A stretch of 64,000 nucleotides of DNA from CAVUWL01 sp963700105 (GTDB lineage Bacteria; Actinomycetota; Thermoleophilia; Solirubrobacterales; 70-9). The stretch spans positions 1,579,722-1,643,721 of the forward strand of contig CAVOWL010000004.1 of NCBI GenBank assembly GCA_963700105.1, given 5' to 3'. Of this stretch, positions 43,465-51,869 are shown one piece after another. Made by a program: the position numbers and the translations under genes. How positions within the stretch are numbered: the first letter of the stretch is position 1; the number at the start of each line of letters is the position of its first letter. The notes below the pieces were generated by a model, which worked only from the letters and a program-made list of their open reading frames with translations, was not told the DNA's origin and did no database searches.

Positions 43465-44967
43465 ATGTCCCAGAACGAAATCCAATCAACAGCGCCCGAT
43501 CGCCGTCGCTGGATCGCCCTGGTTGTGCTCTGCCTCGGTCAGCTGATGATCGTTTTGGACGCGACGATCGTCAACGTCGCGCTGCCCTCGATCCAGGGCG
43601 ACCTGCATTTCACCCAAGCCAGCCTGACCTGGGTGATCAACGCCTACCTGATCGCCTTCGGCAGCTTTTTGCTGCTGGCCGGGCGGCTCGGGGATCTGAT
43701 CGGCCGCAAGAAGGTCTTCATCGGCGGCCTCGCCCTATTCACCAGCGCCTCGGCAATGTGCGGAATCGCCGACAGCGAGGGACTACTGATCGCCGCCCGC
43801 TTCGTCCAGGGAATCGGCGGCGCGGTCGCCTCCTCGGTGATCATCGCGATCATCGTCACCGAGTTTCCGGGCGCCCGCGAGCAGGCAAAAGCGCTGGGCG
43901 TCTTTGCCTTCGTCGCCTCGGCCGGGGGCTCGATCGGACTGCTCGCCGGAGGCGTCCTCACCCACGCGATCAACTGGCACTGGATCTTCTTCATCAACGT
44001 TCCGATCGGCATCGTTGCGATCGGGCTCGGTCTGGTCTTGGTCGAGGAGAACGCGGGCGCCGGCCTGCGCCAGGGGGTCGACATCCTCGGCTCGGCGCTG
44101 ATCACGGCGGCGATGATGCTCGGCGTTTACACGATCGTTGAGACCGACAGCTACGGTTGGGGATCGCCCCATACACTTGGGTTGGGCGCGATCGCGGTTG
44201 CCCTCTTCGCAATCTTCATCGCCTATGAGGCGCGGATCCGAAACCCGATCGTTCCCCTGCGGGTGCTCCGCTCCCGCAGCCTGAGCGGGGCAAATCTCGT
44301 TCGGGGCTTCCTCGTGATCGGGATGTTCTCCTCGTTTTTCCTCGGCGCCCTCTATCTCGAGCACGTGCTCGGCTACAGCGCGATCCGCACCGGGCTCGCC
44401 TTCTTGCCGATGACCCTCGGCATCGGGGTCCTATCGGTCGCGGTGACGCCGCGCCTGGTGACGCGATTTGGACCCAAGCGGACGCTGATCCCGGGGCTTG
44501 CGATGGCCCTGGCCGGCCTGCTTTTGTTCGCCCGGGTCCCGATCCATGCCTCCTACTGGACCGACCTCTTCCCCGCCCTGTTGCTGATCGGCCTCGGCGC
44601 CGGCACCTCCTTCATGCCGCTGATCACCCTGGCAATGTCGGAGGTCCCGGCCAAGGATGCGGGGCTCGCATCGGGGCTCGTAAACGTTTCCCAACAGATG
44701 GCGGCGGCGGTCGGGATCGCGGTCCTAGGCACCCTTGCGACCAGCCGCACCGCCCACCTTCTCGGCGCTGGCAACACCGCCGCCCAGGCACTCACGGGTG
44801 GATATCGGTTTGCCTTCCTGATCGCCGCCGGCTGCGTAGCCGTGGGCATCGCCGTCGCGCTCACCGTTCTGCGCTCACCGGCAAGGCGGGGTGCAGAGAC
44901 CGCTTCCCCCGGCGGCGCTGAGGAGCTAGCAATCCGCGACGGCCTGCTCGCCGATGAGCTCCTCTGA
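43465..44967 (+). CDS. MFS drug efflux transporter, DHA2 (14-TMS, EmrB/QacA) family
   Basis: 500 residues from ATG 43465; an earlier start at 43378 would run through the regulatory gap. Fourteen predicted helices. Motifs: LDATIVNVALPSIQ (helix 1), GRLGDLIGRKKVF (motif A), RFVQGIGGAVASSV, and a motif C-like AGGSIGLLAGGVLTH. It exports drugs or toxic amphiphiles using the proton gradient. Control by the divergent MarR is inferred from position. Confidence 0.92.
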   Translation: MSQNEIQSTAPDRRRWIALVVLCLGQLMIVLDATIVNVALPSIQGDLHFTQASLTWVINAYLIAFGSFLLLAGRLGDLIGRKKVFIGGLALFTSASAMCGIADSEGLLIAARFVQGIGGAVASSVIIAIIVTEFPGAREQAKALGVFAFVASAGGSIGLLAGGVLTHAINWHWIFFINVPIGIVAIGLGLVLVEENAGAGLRQGVDILGSALITAAMMLGVYTIVETDSYGWGSPHTLGLGAIAVALFAIFIAYEARIRNPIVPLRVLRSRSLSGANLVRGFLVIGMFSSFFLGALYLEHVLGYSAIRTGLAFLPMTLGIGVLSVAVTPRLVTRFGPKRTLIPGLAMALAGLLLFARVPIHASYWTDLFPALLLIGLGAGTSFMPLITLAMSEVPAKDAGLASGLVNVSQQMAAAVGIAVLGTLATSRTAHLLGAGNTAAQALTGGYRFAFLIAAGCVAVGIAVALTVLRSPARRGAETASPGGAEELAIRDGLLADELL

Positions 44968-45015
44968 GCCCTTAAGCAGCTGTTCGGCAAGCAGCCGCTG
45001 CGGGGATCAGGGCTC
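44966..45015. terminator. Possible bidirectional terminator structure
   Basis: GAGCCCT and AGGGCTC form a 7-bp outer stem around an inner GCAGC/GCTGC hairpin, between convergent genes. No T-tract on either side, so an intrinsic terminator is uncertain. Confidence 0.3.
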
Positions 45016-45026
45016 GCCGCCAGGCC

Positions 45027-45494
45027 TCAGTAGCCACCGTCCAACTTGCGGTGATCCCAGCTCGCGACGCGCAACGTCTTGAAGCGAATCGCGACCCGCT
45101 TTGGCGCCTGCGCTTCAAGCGCCGCCCTCGCCTCGCCATCGACCGCTGAGATTCCCTCCGCGTAGCGCACGGTCAGCTCGGTGGCAAATCCGACCACGAC
45201 CTCGGGATCTCGGTGGATCTCGGCCTCGGCCTCGATCATCGCGCCGCGCAGCTCGCCATAGTCGTGCCCGCTCTCAACCAGGACCGTGGCCCGCGGGTCG
45301 CGCTCGAGGTTTCGAACCTTCTGCGACTTGGCGTAGGTCCAAATCCAAACCTCATCCTCGCGTGGGACAAACCACATCGGCATCAGGTGCGGCCAGCCGC
45401 GCGGGCCGAGGCTTGAGATGACCGCAATCCGCTCGGCCTCAAGCAGCGCAGAGAACTCGCGCTCGCTGAGCTTTATCTGATCCCTTCGACTCAC
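45027..45494 (-). CDS. PPOX-type flavin/F420-binding split-barrel protein
   Basis: 155 residues. Split barrel of the pyridoxamine-5'-phosphate oxidase family: RIAVISSLGPRGWPHLMPMWF, EVWIWTYAKSQKVRNLERDP and ATVLVESG. The KxxNLxRDP stretch is typical of actinobacterial FMN/F420-dependent reductases. Substrate is unknown. The start overlaps the AraC-type regulator stop by 4 bases, so the two are coupled. Confidence 0.85.
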   Translation of the reverse strand: MSRRDQIKLSEREFSALLEAERIAVISSLGPRGWPHLMPMWFVPREDEVWIWTYAKSQKVRNLERDPRATVLVESGHDYGELRGAMIEAEAEIHRDPEVVVGFATELTVRYAEGISAVDGEARAALEAQAPKRVAIRFKTLRVASWDHRKLDGGY

Positions 45495-46447
45495 GCCATT
45501 GGGGACTCTAGGTTGAAAGCGTTCCGATACGCACTCGGCGTCGTCGATGTGGCACGGCGGAAATGCTCGCGCAGCGATGCCGCGCTACCAAACCCTGATC
45601 GCCAGGCGACCTCCTCGATTGAAATGTCGGAGGCCTCGAGCAGGCGGCGGGCCTCAAGCACGCGCCGCCCCAACAACCACCGCAGTGGGGTGGTACCGGT
45701 CTCCTCGCGAAAGCGCCGAGCGAAGGTGCGGGTGCTGAGGCCAGCGTGCTCAGACATCGCGGCCACGTCAAGCGGCTGATCGAGTCGCTCGGCGAGCCAG
45801 GCCCGGGTCGACTCCAACGACCCAGCGACGCTGCTCGGCGGTCCTTCGATGAACTGGGCCTGGCCGCCGTCGCGATGAGGGGTTGCGACCAGATGGCGAG
45901 CGACCCGCTCTCCCACCGCGGCCCCGAAATCGACCCGCACGACGTGAAGGCAGAGGTCTATTCCAGCGCTCAGGCCAGCTGAGGTCATCACCTCGCCCTG
46001 ATCGATGAAGAGCGGCGCCGATTCAACCTCGACCGCGGGAAATCGAGCGCGCAGCTCGGCCGCCATCGCCCAATGGGTCGTCGCGCGGCGACCATCGAGC
46101 AGACCGGCGTAGGCGAGGGCGAAGGCGCCGCTGCAGACCGAGATGATGCGGGCGCCGCGCTCAGCAGCACCGCGCAGCGCGACGATCACCGGTTGCGGTG
46201 GCGGCTCGAGCACCGCGACGTAGCCGGGAACGACAACCGTCTCAGCTGCCGCCAGCGCGTCGAGCCCAGCGCCGGGTTCAATCGCGAATCCGGTCGTGCT
46301 TTGCACTCGATCACCGCCCAGCGAACAGCTGGAGAAGTGATACATCGGGGCGCCGCCGGGGTCGGCGGCGAGGCTGAATACCTGCGCCGGCGCCGCCAGG
46401 TCAAAGGCGACCAGGCCATCCATGCAGAGCGCCACGACTCGGTGCAT
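45491..46447 (-). CDS. GlxA-family AraC-type regulator (DJ-1/PfpI-like N-domain)
   Basis: 318 residues. Residues 1-185 are a class I amidotransferase/DJ-1-like sensor with nucleophile-elbow ISVCSGAFALAYAG and RRATTHW. Residues about 210-315 are the double HTH of AraC (LDVAAMSEHAGLSTRTFARR, ISIEEVAWRSGFGSAASLRE). Family members sense small metabolites. It is divergent from a DJ-1/PfpI gene with a strong palindrome between, and followed by the PPOX gene. Confidence 0.92.
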   Translation of the reverse strand: MHRVVALCMDGLVAFDLAAPAQVFSLAADPGGAPMYHFSSCSLGGDRVQSTTGFAIEPGAGLDALAAAETVVVPGYVAVLEPPPQPVIVALRGAAERGARIISVCSGAFALAYAGLLDGRRATTHWAMAAELRARFPAVEVESAPLFIDQGEVMTSAGLSAGIDLCLHVVRVDFGAAVGERVARHLVATPHRDGGQAQFIEGPPSSVAGSLESTRAWLAERLDQPLDVAAMSEHAGLSTRTFARRFREETGTTPLRWLLGRRVLEARRLLEASDISIEEVAWRSGFGSAASLREHFRRATSTTPSAYRNAFNLESPMA

Positions 46448-46462
46448 GGCAGAAACCTATCG

Positions 46463-46486
46463 AACAGTGGCAGTCCTGCCACTGTT
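46463..46486. promoter_or_regulatory. 24-bp palindrome between divergent regulator and DJ-1 genes
   Basis: AACAGTGGCAG-TC-CTGCCACTGTT is an 11-bp perfect inverted repeat, followed by TTTTT on the plus strand. It lies 15 bases upstream of the AraC-type start and 31 bases before the DJ-1 start. It is best read as an operator for the GlxA-type regulator; the run of T also allows an attenuator or terminator reading toward the DJ-1 gene. Confidence 0.6.
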
Positions 46487-46517
46487 TTTTTCGGCGCCGG
46501 GGGCCGATGATGGGGGG

Positions 46518-47171
46518 GTGCAGACGGCGATCCTGATTTTCGAGGGGATCACGGCCCTCGATGCGATCGGGCCGTATGAGGTGCTGCGCTCGGTCCCAGG
46601 CTGGGAGGTAAAATTCGTCGCCCTGCAAAGCGGGGAGGTTCGGACCGACAGCGGTTCCCTCGGTCTCAGCGCCGATTACACCCTCGAGCAGGAAGTGAAG
46701 CCCGACATCGTCCTCGTTCCCGGCGGCGTCGGGAGCAGGGCGCTGCTCGCCGACGAGCAGGTCCTCGCCTGGATTCGTGAAGTTGACAAATCAACGACCT
46801 GGACGACCTCGGTGTGCACCGGCTCCCTGGTCCTCGGCGCCGCCGGATTGCTACGGGGCAAGCTGGCAACCACTCACTGGTTGTTTTTGGAGTCTCTACG
46901 TGAGTTCGGAGCGACCCCGGTCAGCGAGCGCTACGTCGAGGACGGCAAGACGATCACAGCGGCTGGGGTCAGCGCCGGTATCGACATGGCCCTTCACCTC
47001 GTCTCCCGCGAGGTTGGGTCCGAGGTCGCCCAGGCCGTCCAGCTCGGACTCGAGTACGACCCCCAACCTCCCTTTGACGCCGGCTCCCCCGCCAAGGCCC
47101 CGGTTCAGATCGTCGACGCCGTCACCGCCTCCGCGGGCTCCGAAGAGCGGCTCTCCACCGAGCAGAACTGA
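46518..47171 (+). CDS. DJ-1/PfpI-family protein (isonitrile hydratase-like)
   Basis: 217 residues from GTG 46518, the point where homology begins (QTAILIFEGITALDAIGPYE); earlier ATGs at 46422 and 46446 would run across the palindrome. Nucleophile elbow TTSVCTGSLVLGAAGLL with the catalytic Cys, then KLATTHW. It resembles isonitrile hydratase InhA and other DJ-1 hydrolases. The AraC-type neighbour carries a related domain, so enzyme and sensor may see the same ligand (inference). Confidence 0.85.
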   Translation: MQTAILIFEGITALDAIGPYEVLRSVPGWEVKFVALQSGEVRTDSGSLGLSADYTLEQEVKPDIVLVPGGVGSRALLADEQVLAWIREVDKSTTWTTSVCTGSLVLGAAGLLRGKLATTHWLFLESLREFGATPVSERYVEDGKTITAAGVSAGIDMALHLVSREVGSEVAQAVQLGLEYDPQPPFDAGSPAKAPVQIVDAVTASAGSEERLSTEQN

Positions 47172-47187
47172 GGGCAGCGCCCCGCGC

Positions 47188-48666
47188 CTATAGCCCTCCC
47201 GCACCGCTGCTGCCGCGGGTCAGCTCGACCGAGCGGGTGGCGCGCGATCCCGGGATTGCGACGACGAGCTGGGTCTGCAGCGTGCCGGCTTTCCTCAAAA
47301 GCGGTCGACCGCGGGCGTTAAGCGCGACCCTGAAGGTGTGGGCCTGACCGCCCCCGAGCCTGAAGCCGCGCTGTGCGATTGCGACCCGCATCATCCTCGG
47401 CCCATGGCCCCTGCCGCCGATCCGCACGTTTGAGTGCATCACGATCTGACCCGGACAGGTTTGACCGGCCGGGCGTTCGCAAAGAACTCCAACGCTGACC
47501 GCCTCGCCAACCGCTTCGATGCTTGAGATGCTGACGCTCGCCGTCGCTGTAGGCGGCGGCGGGGGCGCGGCGCCAACCGTCGCACCATCGATGTAGTCGT
47601 TATCAACGTTGATCGTTTCCCGGCCGTAGGTCTCGTTGTTGGCCCCGCGGTATTGGTGGATGCGCTGGTGGACCCATGCGTCGCTTGGGAGATAGGGGTC
47701 GGCGCTGTTTGCCTCACCGTTCCAGTTGGCGGTCCAGACGTCATCGGGCTCGGTGTAGCCGGTGCCGAGTTCGCTGGCGAGATCGGCGATGCCGGAGGCG
47801 CTGCTGCTGTAGACGCCGGAGAGATAGCCGAGCACGTGAAGCCGCTGCGTCCAGGCCTGAAGGAAGGTGAGGGTCGCCCGGGTGGCGCTGCCGCCCGGCG
47901 TGTAGGCCTCCATGTCGAAATAGATTGGGCTTCCCGCGCCAATGTCGATGCTGGCGGCCTCTTCCACCGCGTCATTCGCGGCCGCCGTTCCCTGCTGAGT
48001 GGCCTGATTGGAGCTGAGCTTGGCGCAGCCTCCGCAGCTGGTGCTGGGGGCCTGCAGGCCGACGTAGAGGGGGATCGGATGCCAGCCGGCGCTCAGCTCG
48101 GTCTTGACCCAGGATGCCGTCAGGTTGGGCTGCGCGCAGGCGCTGTTGGCGCCGCCGATGTAAACGCCGAGCGCCCGGTAGGGGGACGAAGACCAGGCCG
48201 CCATCGTCCGCGAGGAGGGGGCCGAGCAGGCGTCAAAGCCAAGTCCGGTGAAGGCACCGCTGATTGCGGTGGCGGCAGGCGCCGCCCGCGTGGGGCCGGC
48301 GGCAAGCGCCGAGGCGCGAGCAACCCGGGCGGCCGCTGGTTCGAGGAGGATCGCCCGCCGGCGCCCGATCGCATTGGCAGGGCAACGCTGGCTCGCCCCA
48401 GGAGTCCCGAGGTATACGGCCGCGCGGTCGAGTCGCACGCACATCTGGGGGTGAGCAGACAGTCGGTAGACCGGCCAGGAGGCGGGTGCCAGGACTCGCT
48501 GGCCTGCGTAGTGGATCACCGCCGGCGCACTCTGAGCAGCGGCGGGCGAGGCGCTCGCGCCGCCCGCCGCGAGCGCCAGGGCAGCGGCCATCAGGGCAGC
48601 GGCAAGCGCCGACTTGCGGGCACGCGCCGCCGCTCGAGCGCGTTCGGGCATGGGCATGCAAACCAT
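47188..48666 (-). CDS. Secreted DUF1906 (Rv2525c-like glycoside-hydrolase-fold) protein
   Basis: 492 residues from ATG 48666, chosen because AGGAGGTGA lies just ahead of it and contains the rival GTG at 48672. Signal peptide about 1-45. Residues about 145-360 are the DUF1906 domain: GFDACSAPSSRTMAAW, YRALGVYIGG, WHPIPLYVGLQAP, GSPIYFDMEAYTPG, and a late NVDNDYIDG. Rv2525c-like proteins have a TIM-barrel lysozyme-like fold and are tied to wall metabolism. Residues 375-492 are a beta-rich C-terminal domain. It stands alone. Confidence 0.85.
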   Translation of the reverse strand: MVCMPMPERARAAARARKSALAAALMAAALALAAGGASASPAAAQSAPAVIHYAGQRVLAPASWPVYRLSAHPQMCVRLDRAAVYLGTPGASQRCPANAIGRRRAILLEPAAARVARASALAAGPTRAAPAATAISGAFTGLGFDACSAPSSRTMAAWSSSPYRALGVYIGGANSACAQPNLTASWVKTELSAGWHPIPLYVGLQAPSTSCGGCAKLSSNQATQQGTAAANDAVEEAASIDIGAGSPIYFDMEAYTPGGSATRATLTFLQAWTQRLHVLGYLSGVYSSSASGIADLASELGTGYTEPDDVWTANWNGEANSADPYLPSDAWVHQRIHQYRGANNETYGRETINVDNDYIDGATVGAAPPPPPTATASVSISSIEAVGEAVSVGVLCERPAGQTCPGQIVMHSNVRIGGRGHGPRMMRVAIAQRGFRLGGGQAHTFRVALNARGRPLLRKAGTLQTQLVVAIPGSRATRSVELTRGSSGAGGL

Positions 48667-48720
48667 TGTCACCTCCTAAGTAGCGCTTCGCAGCGCTTTG
48701 ATTGCGCCGGGATGAGTCGT

Positions 48721-51108
48721 TCAGGCCTCCCTCGGTGAGAGCTCCAGCTGCCGCCAGGGACCCCCGCCGGCCATTGGCTGCGTCTTGCCAGCAAGCCAAT
48801 CAGCCTGTAGGTCATCGTAGTGGGGGCTGGCCGGATGGCCCGATTGGCCGGTGAACATCTGCCAGCGGGAGCGCTCGGGCGCGCACGGATCGGCGACCAT
48901 CCGCCAGCTGGGAGCCCAGACCGCCCGGTAGGGGTCGTTTGGGTCATAGGCGATCTGGCACACCGTCTCCTGCGCTCCGCCGGCACTGAGGCGGCGATTC
49001 AGGAGCCGCCGAAAGAGCGGATTTGCATCGCCCAGCGCGTGGGGGAACTCCATCTCGTGCACCAGGCCCCAGCGCCAGCCCGCCGGGTCGGGTCCGAAGC
49101 GGTCGCTGAGGTCATCCAGTGCGCCGCCCAGAGTCTCCAATACCAGCTCCTCCCAGGGGCGCCCGATCAAATCGGCATCGCCTTGCTCCCAGAGCGCCAT
49201 CAGGTGAGAGTGCCAGCGCCAGGGCGAGGTGACATGGGTCATGAAGCCGTTATCGGCGCGATCAAGCCAGCGCTCACAGAGGTCGCGGTCGCCGATCGCC
49301 GCCCGCGCCACCTCCCGCCCCAAGCGCAGCAAGAAGGCCTGATAGATCGTCGCCGCGATCGAATCGGGATCAAGGCGACCGTTCCAGCTGCGCAGCCGCT
49401 CGATCGCCGCCGACTCGCGCTGAGCGGCGGGGTTGAGGCGCCCCAGCCTCCCCGCTGCCTCAAGGCCAGGAATCGAGAGTACGTCGGTCTGCATCCGCTC
49501 GAAGTCATCGAGATCGTGGACCTCGCGCTCCCCGAGCAGCTGCTCAATCCGCGCCGCGCGGAAGCCATCGAGCCACTCGCTGGTGATGTGGTGGGGATAG
49601 GAATCCCCGGCGATCCGGTTGTTGGCGCTGATCAGGTAGCCGCTTTTTGGATCGATCAGCTCCGGCAGCTCCCCGTATGGAACGGTTCCCTCCCACTCAA
49701 AATCACCGCTCCAACCAGGCTTAGGCAGGTCGGGGCATTCGCCGCGGCGACGCGGCAGGCGGCCGATCAGCTTGTATCCGATCGAGCCATGGCGGTCGGC
49801 CCAGATCAGGTTGGAGGCGGGGGAGGTGTGTCCCGCCAGGCGGCGGACGAGCTCGGGGCCGGAGTCGATCTGATCGAGTTCATACATTCCCGCGAAGGCC
49901 GTCGGGGCATCGAGGGTGAGCCAGCGAAGCGCCAGCGGCTCGGCCTGATCGGCCCCCAGCGCCTCATTGACGATCGGGCCGTGATGGGTGATCCGCACCT
50001 CGAGCTGCTCGGGAGCAGCCCGGCCCTTGACCGCGATCTCCTCGTGGATGATCTGAAGCGCTCGCCACTCCCCCTCAAAGAGGTAGCGATCGCCCTCGAT
50101 CCGCTCGATGAAGAGGTCTTGGACATCGGCCATCACGTTGGTGAAGGTCCAGCAGACATCGTTGTTTTGACCCATGTAGTGCCCGGGCAGGCCCGGCAGC
50201 GAGGCGCCGCGTACAAATCGCTCACCAACGCGAAGCCCGATCTGATACCAGATCCCGGGCATGCTCGGTGGCAGATGGGGGTCGCCGGCGATCAGCGGCG
50301 TACCGGTAGCGCTGAGCGCCCCCGAGACCGCCCAGTTGTTGGAGCCGCTCGCCTCCGCGGCGAGCCCGATCGAGCGCCTCACCGCGTCGATCTGCTCGGC
50401 GAGCGCGAGCCCGTCTCCAGACCACGGCTGCTGGGCGACCAGGGGGTTGTCTCGCGGATAGGTCGGGTCAAGGCGAGCCGCCAGCTCCGCCCCCAGGAGC
50501 CTCGCCATATCTGAGCGAAGCAGCTCCCGCTCCCAGTTCGTTGATAGCCCGAAGGCAAGCAGCTTGCCGAGGCTGAGGATGTCGGTGGGGCGCCACGGAT
50601 CAAAATCAAGCCGCAGGATCTGCATCTCAAAAGGCAGCGCCCGGGCGCTTGCCGCGGCGGCGTTTACCCCCTCGCAAAATCGCTCCAAGACCGCTGCCAC
50701 CGCGGGCTCAAGCGCCGCGGCCTCGTTCTCGGCGGCGCGGTAGATGCCGAGCGTACGCATCAATCGATCCACCCCCAGGCCCTCCGCTCCCGCAAACTCT
50801 GAGACCGTACCCCTGACCACGCGACGGTAGAAGTCCATCTGCCAGAGCCGATCCTGTCCGTGGCAAAAGCCCTGCGCAAACCAGATGTCAGGTTGACTCT
50901 GGGCCGAAACGTGGGGAACGCCCCAGCGGTCGCGCCTGACCACGGCGCGCTCGCGGAGCCCATCCACGACGATCCTGCCTTCCTGCTTGGGCAGGGGGCG
51001 GCGCGCCAGCCAATACCAGGCGCCGGCGGCCCCTCCCGCCAGGGCAGCGGCGGCGGCGCTGGTCAGGAGTCCCACCCGCAGAGCCGCTCGCTTTCTGAGG
51101 CCGCTCAC
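48721..51108 (-). CDS. Penicillin acylase-family (Ntn hydrolase) protein
   Basis: 795 residues. Residues 9-35 are a single membrane anchor or signal. The alpha-subunit region (VVRRDRWGVPHVSAQS, FAQGFCHGQDRLWQMDFYRR) leads to the autoprocessing Gly-Ser at about 255-256 (SGSNNWAVSG), where Ser256 would become the N-terminal nucleophile. The beta region has LPGHYMGQNND and a late KSGYLISANNRIAGD. Substrates of this family range from beta-lactams to acyl-homoserine lactones and lipid amides; not predictable here. It follows the MBL gene by 12 bases. Confidence 0.9.
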   Translation of the reverse strand: MSGLRKRAALRVGLLTSAAAAALAGGAAGAWYWLARRPLPKQEGRIVVDGLRERAVVRRDRWGVPHVSAQSQPDIWFAQGFCHGQDRLWQMDFYRRVVRGTVSEFAGAEGLGVDRLMRTLGIYRAAENEAAALEPAVAAVLERFCEGVNAAAASARALPFEMQILRLDFDPWRPTDILSLGKLLAFGLSTNWERELLRSDMARLLGAELAARLDPTYPRDNPLVAQQPWSGDGLALAEQIDAVRRSIGLAAEASGSNNWAVSGALSATGTPLIAGDPHLPPSMPGIWYQIGLRVGERFVRGASLPGLPGHYMGQNNDVCWTFTNVMADVQDLFIERIEGDRYLFEGEWRALQIIHEEIAVKGRAAPEQLEVRITHHGPIVNEALGADQAEPLALRWLTLDAPTAFAGMYELDQIDSGPELVRRLAGHTSPASNLIWADRHGSIGYKLIGRLPRRRGECPDLPKPGWSGDFEWEGTVPYGELPELIDPKSGYLISANNRIAGDSYPHHITSEWLDGFRAARIEQLLGEREVHDLDDFERMQTDVLSIPGLEAAGRLGRLNPAAQRESAAIERLRSWNGRLDPDSIAATIYQAFLLRLGREVARAAIGDRDLCERWLDRADNGFMTHVTSPWRWHSHLMALWEQGDADLIGRPWEELVLETLGGALDDLSDRFGPDPAGWRWGLVHEMEFPHALGDANPLFRRLLNRRLSAGGAQETVCQIAYDPNDPYRAVWAPSWRMVADPCAPERSRWQMFTGQSGHPASPHYDDLQADWLAGKTQPMAGGGPWRQLELSPREA

Positions 51109-51120
51109 AACAGCTGTGTA

Positions 51121-51783
51121 TCAGTTGCCGAGCCCCGCCGGCAAACGCCCCTCGTCCTCTAGCTTTTGCAGGTGGGCCTCCATCACCAAGGCGGCGGCCG
51201 GGCGCATCTGCTCTGCCACATCGCTCCAGACCTCGGCGAGCAGCGCAGAGCGAGAGCGCTCGCCGCGCTCAAGGGCGGCCAGCAGCCCCCGCTCGCGGTG
51301 CTCGCGGTGCTCGACGTATTCGGCGAGCTTTGCCGCCGGATCGCTCACCCAGGGACCATGGCCCGGACAGATCAGCCGAAGCGGCTCGGCCTGCAGGCGC
51401 CTCAGGGAATCCATGTAGGCCGCGAGCGAGCCACCGTCTGGGGGGACGAAGGTCGAACCCTCCCCCAGGACCAGATCGCCGCTGAAGCAGACTCCATCCT
51501 CGCTCAGAAAGCAGCAGTGCTCGGCGGCGTGCCCCGGAGTGGAGATCGCGCGCAGGGCGCCGAAGCGCTCGCCGTCGACGGGAAGGGTCACCGCCACCCC
51601 AAGCCGCTTCGCGCCGGCGGCATGATCGCCGTGGCGATGGGTGAGCAAGACCGTCCCGATGCCGCCCCGACTGGCCGCTACGGAGCGGACCCGCTCGAGA
51701 TGGGAGACATCGTCGGGCCCTGGATCGATCACCGTGCAGGGTGCGGCCGCGTAGATGTAGGTGTTCGTTCCCTCCCCTGTCAT
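51121..51783 (-). CDS. Metallo-beta-lactamase-fold hydrolase
   Basis: 220 residues from ATG 51783. Metal motif LLTHRHGDHAAGAKRL (HxHxDH), then ISTPGHAAEHC, FSGDLVLGEGSTFV and ICPGHGP. It resembles LACTB2-like enzymes. The in-frame sequence just upstream encodes LLAPNPGP, which is conserved before MTxEGTNTY in this family, yet no ATG, GTG or TTG lies in that frame; translation may begin at a CTG (51804) or the start has been lost. It sits between pafBC and the acylase in one operon. Confidence 0.87.
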   Translation of the reverse strand: MTGEGTNTYIYAAAPCTVIDPGPDDVSHLERVRSVAASRGGIGTVLLTHRHGDHAAGAKRLGVAVTLPVDGERFGALRAISTPGHAAEHCCFLSEDGVCFSGDLVLGEGSTFVPPDGGSLAAYMDSLRRLQAEPLRLICPGHGPWVSDPAAKLAEYVEHREHRERGLLAALERGERSRSALLAEVWSDVAEQMRPAAALVMEAHLQKLEDEGRLPAGLGN

Positions 51784-51869
51784 CGGCCCCGGGTTGGGGG
51801 CCAGGAGGCGAAGGATCTCGGGGTGCCCGGGAGCCGGGACCGGCTCGCGGCCGGGGTCACTGCCGCCGC

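Noticed and set aside
48820..50514. 564-codon plus-strand frame antisense to the penicillin acylase gene
   Set aside because: GC-rich shadow; low-complexity composition and the acylase on the other strand has intact motifs.
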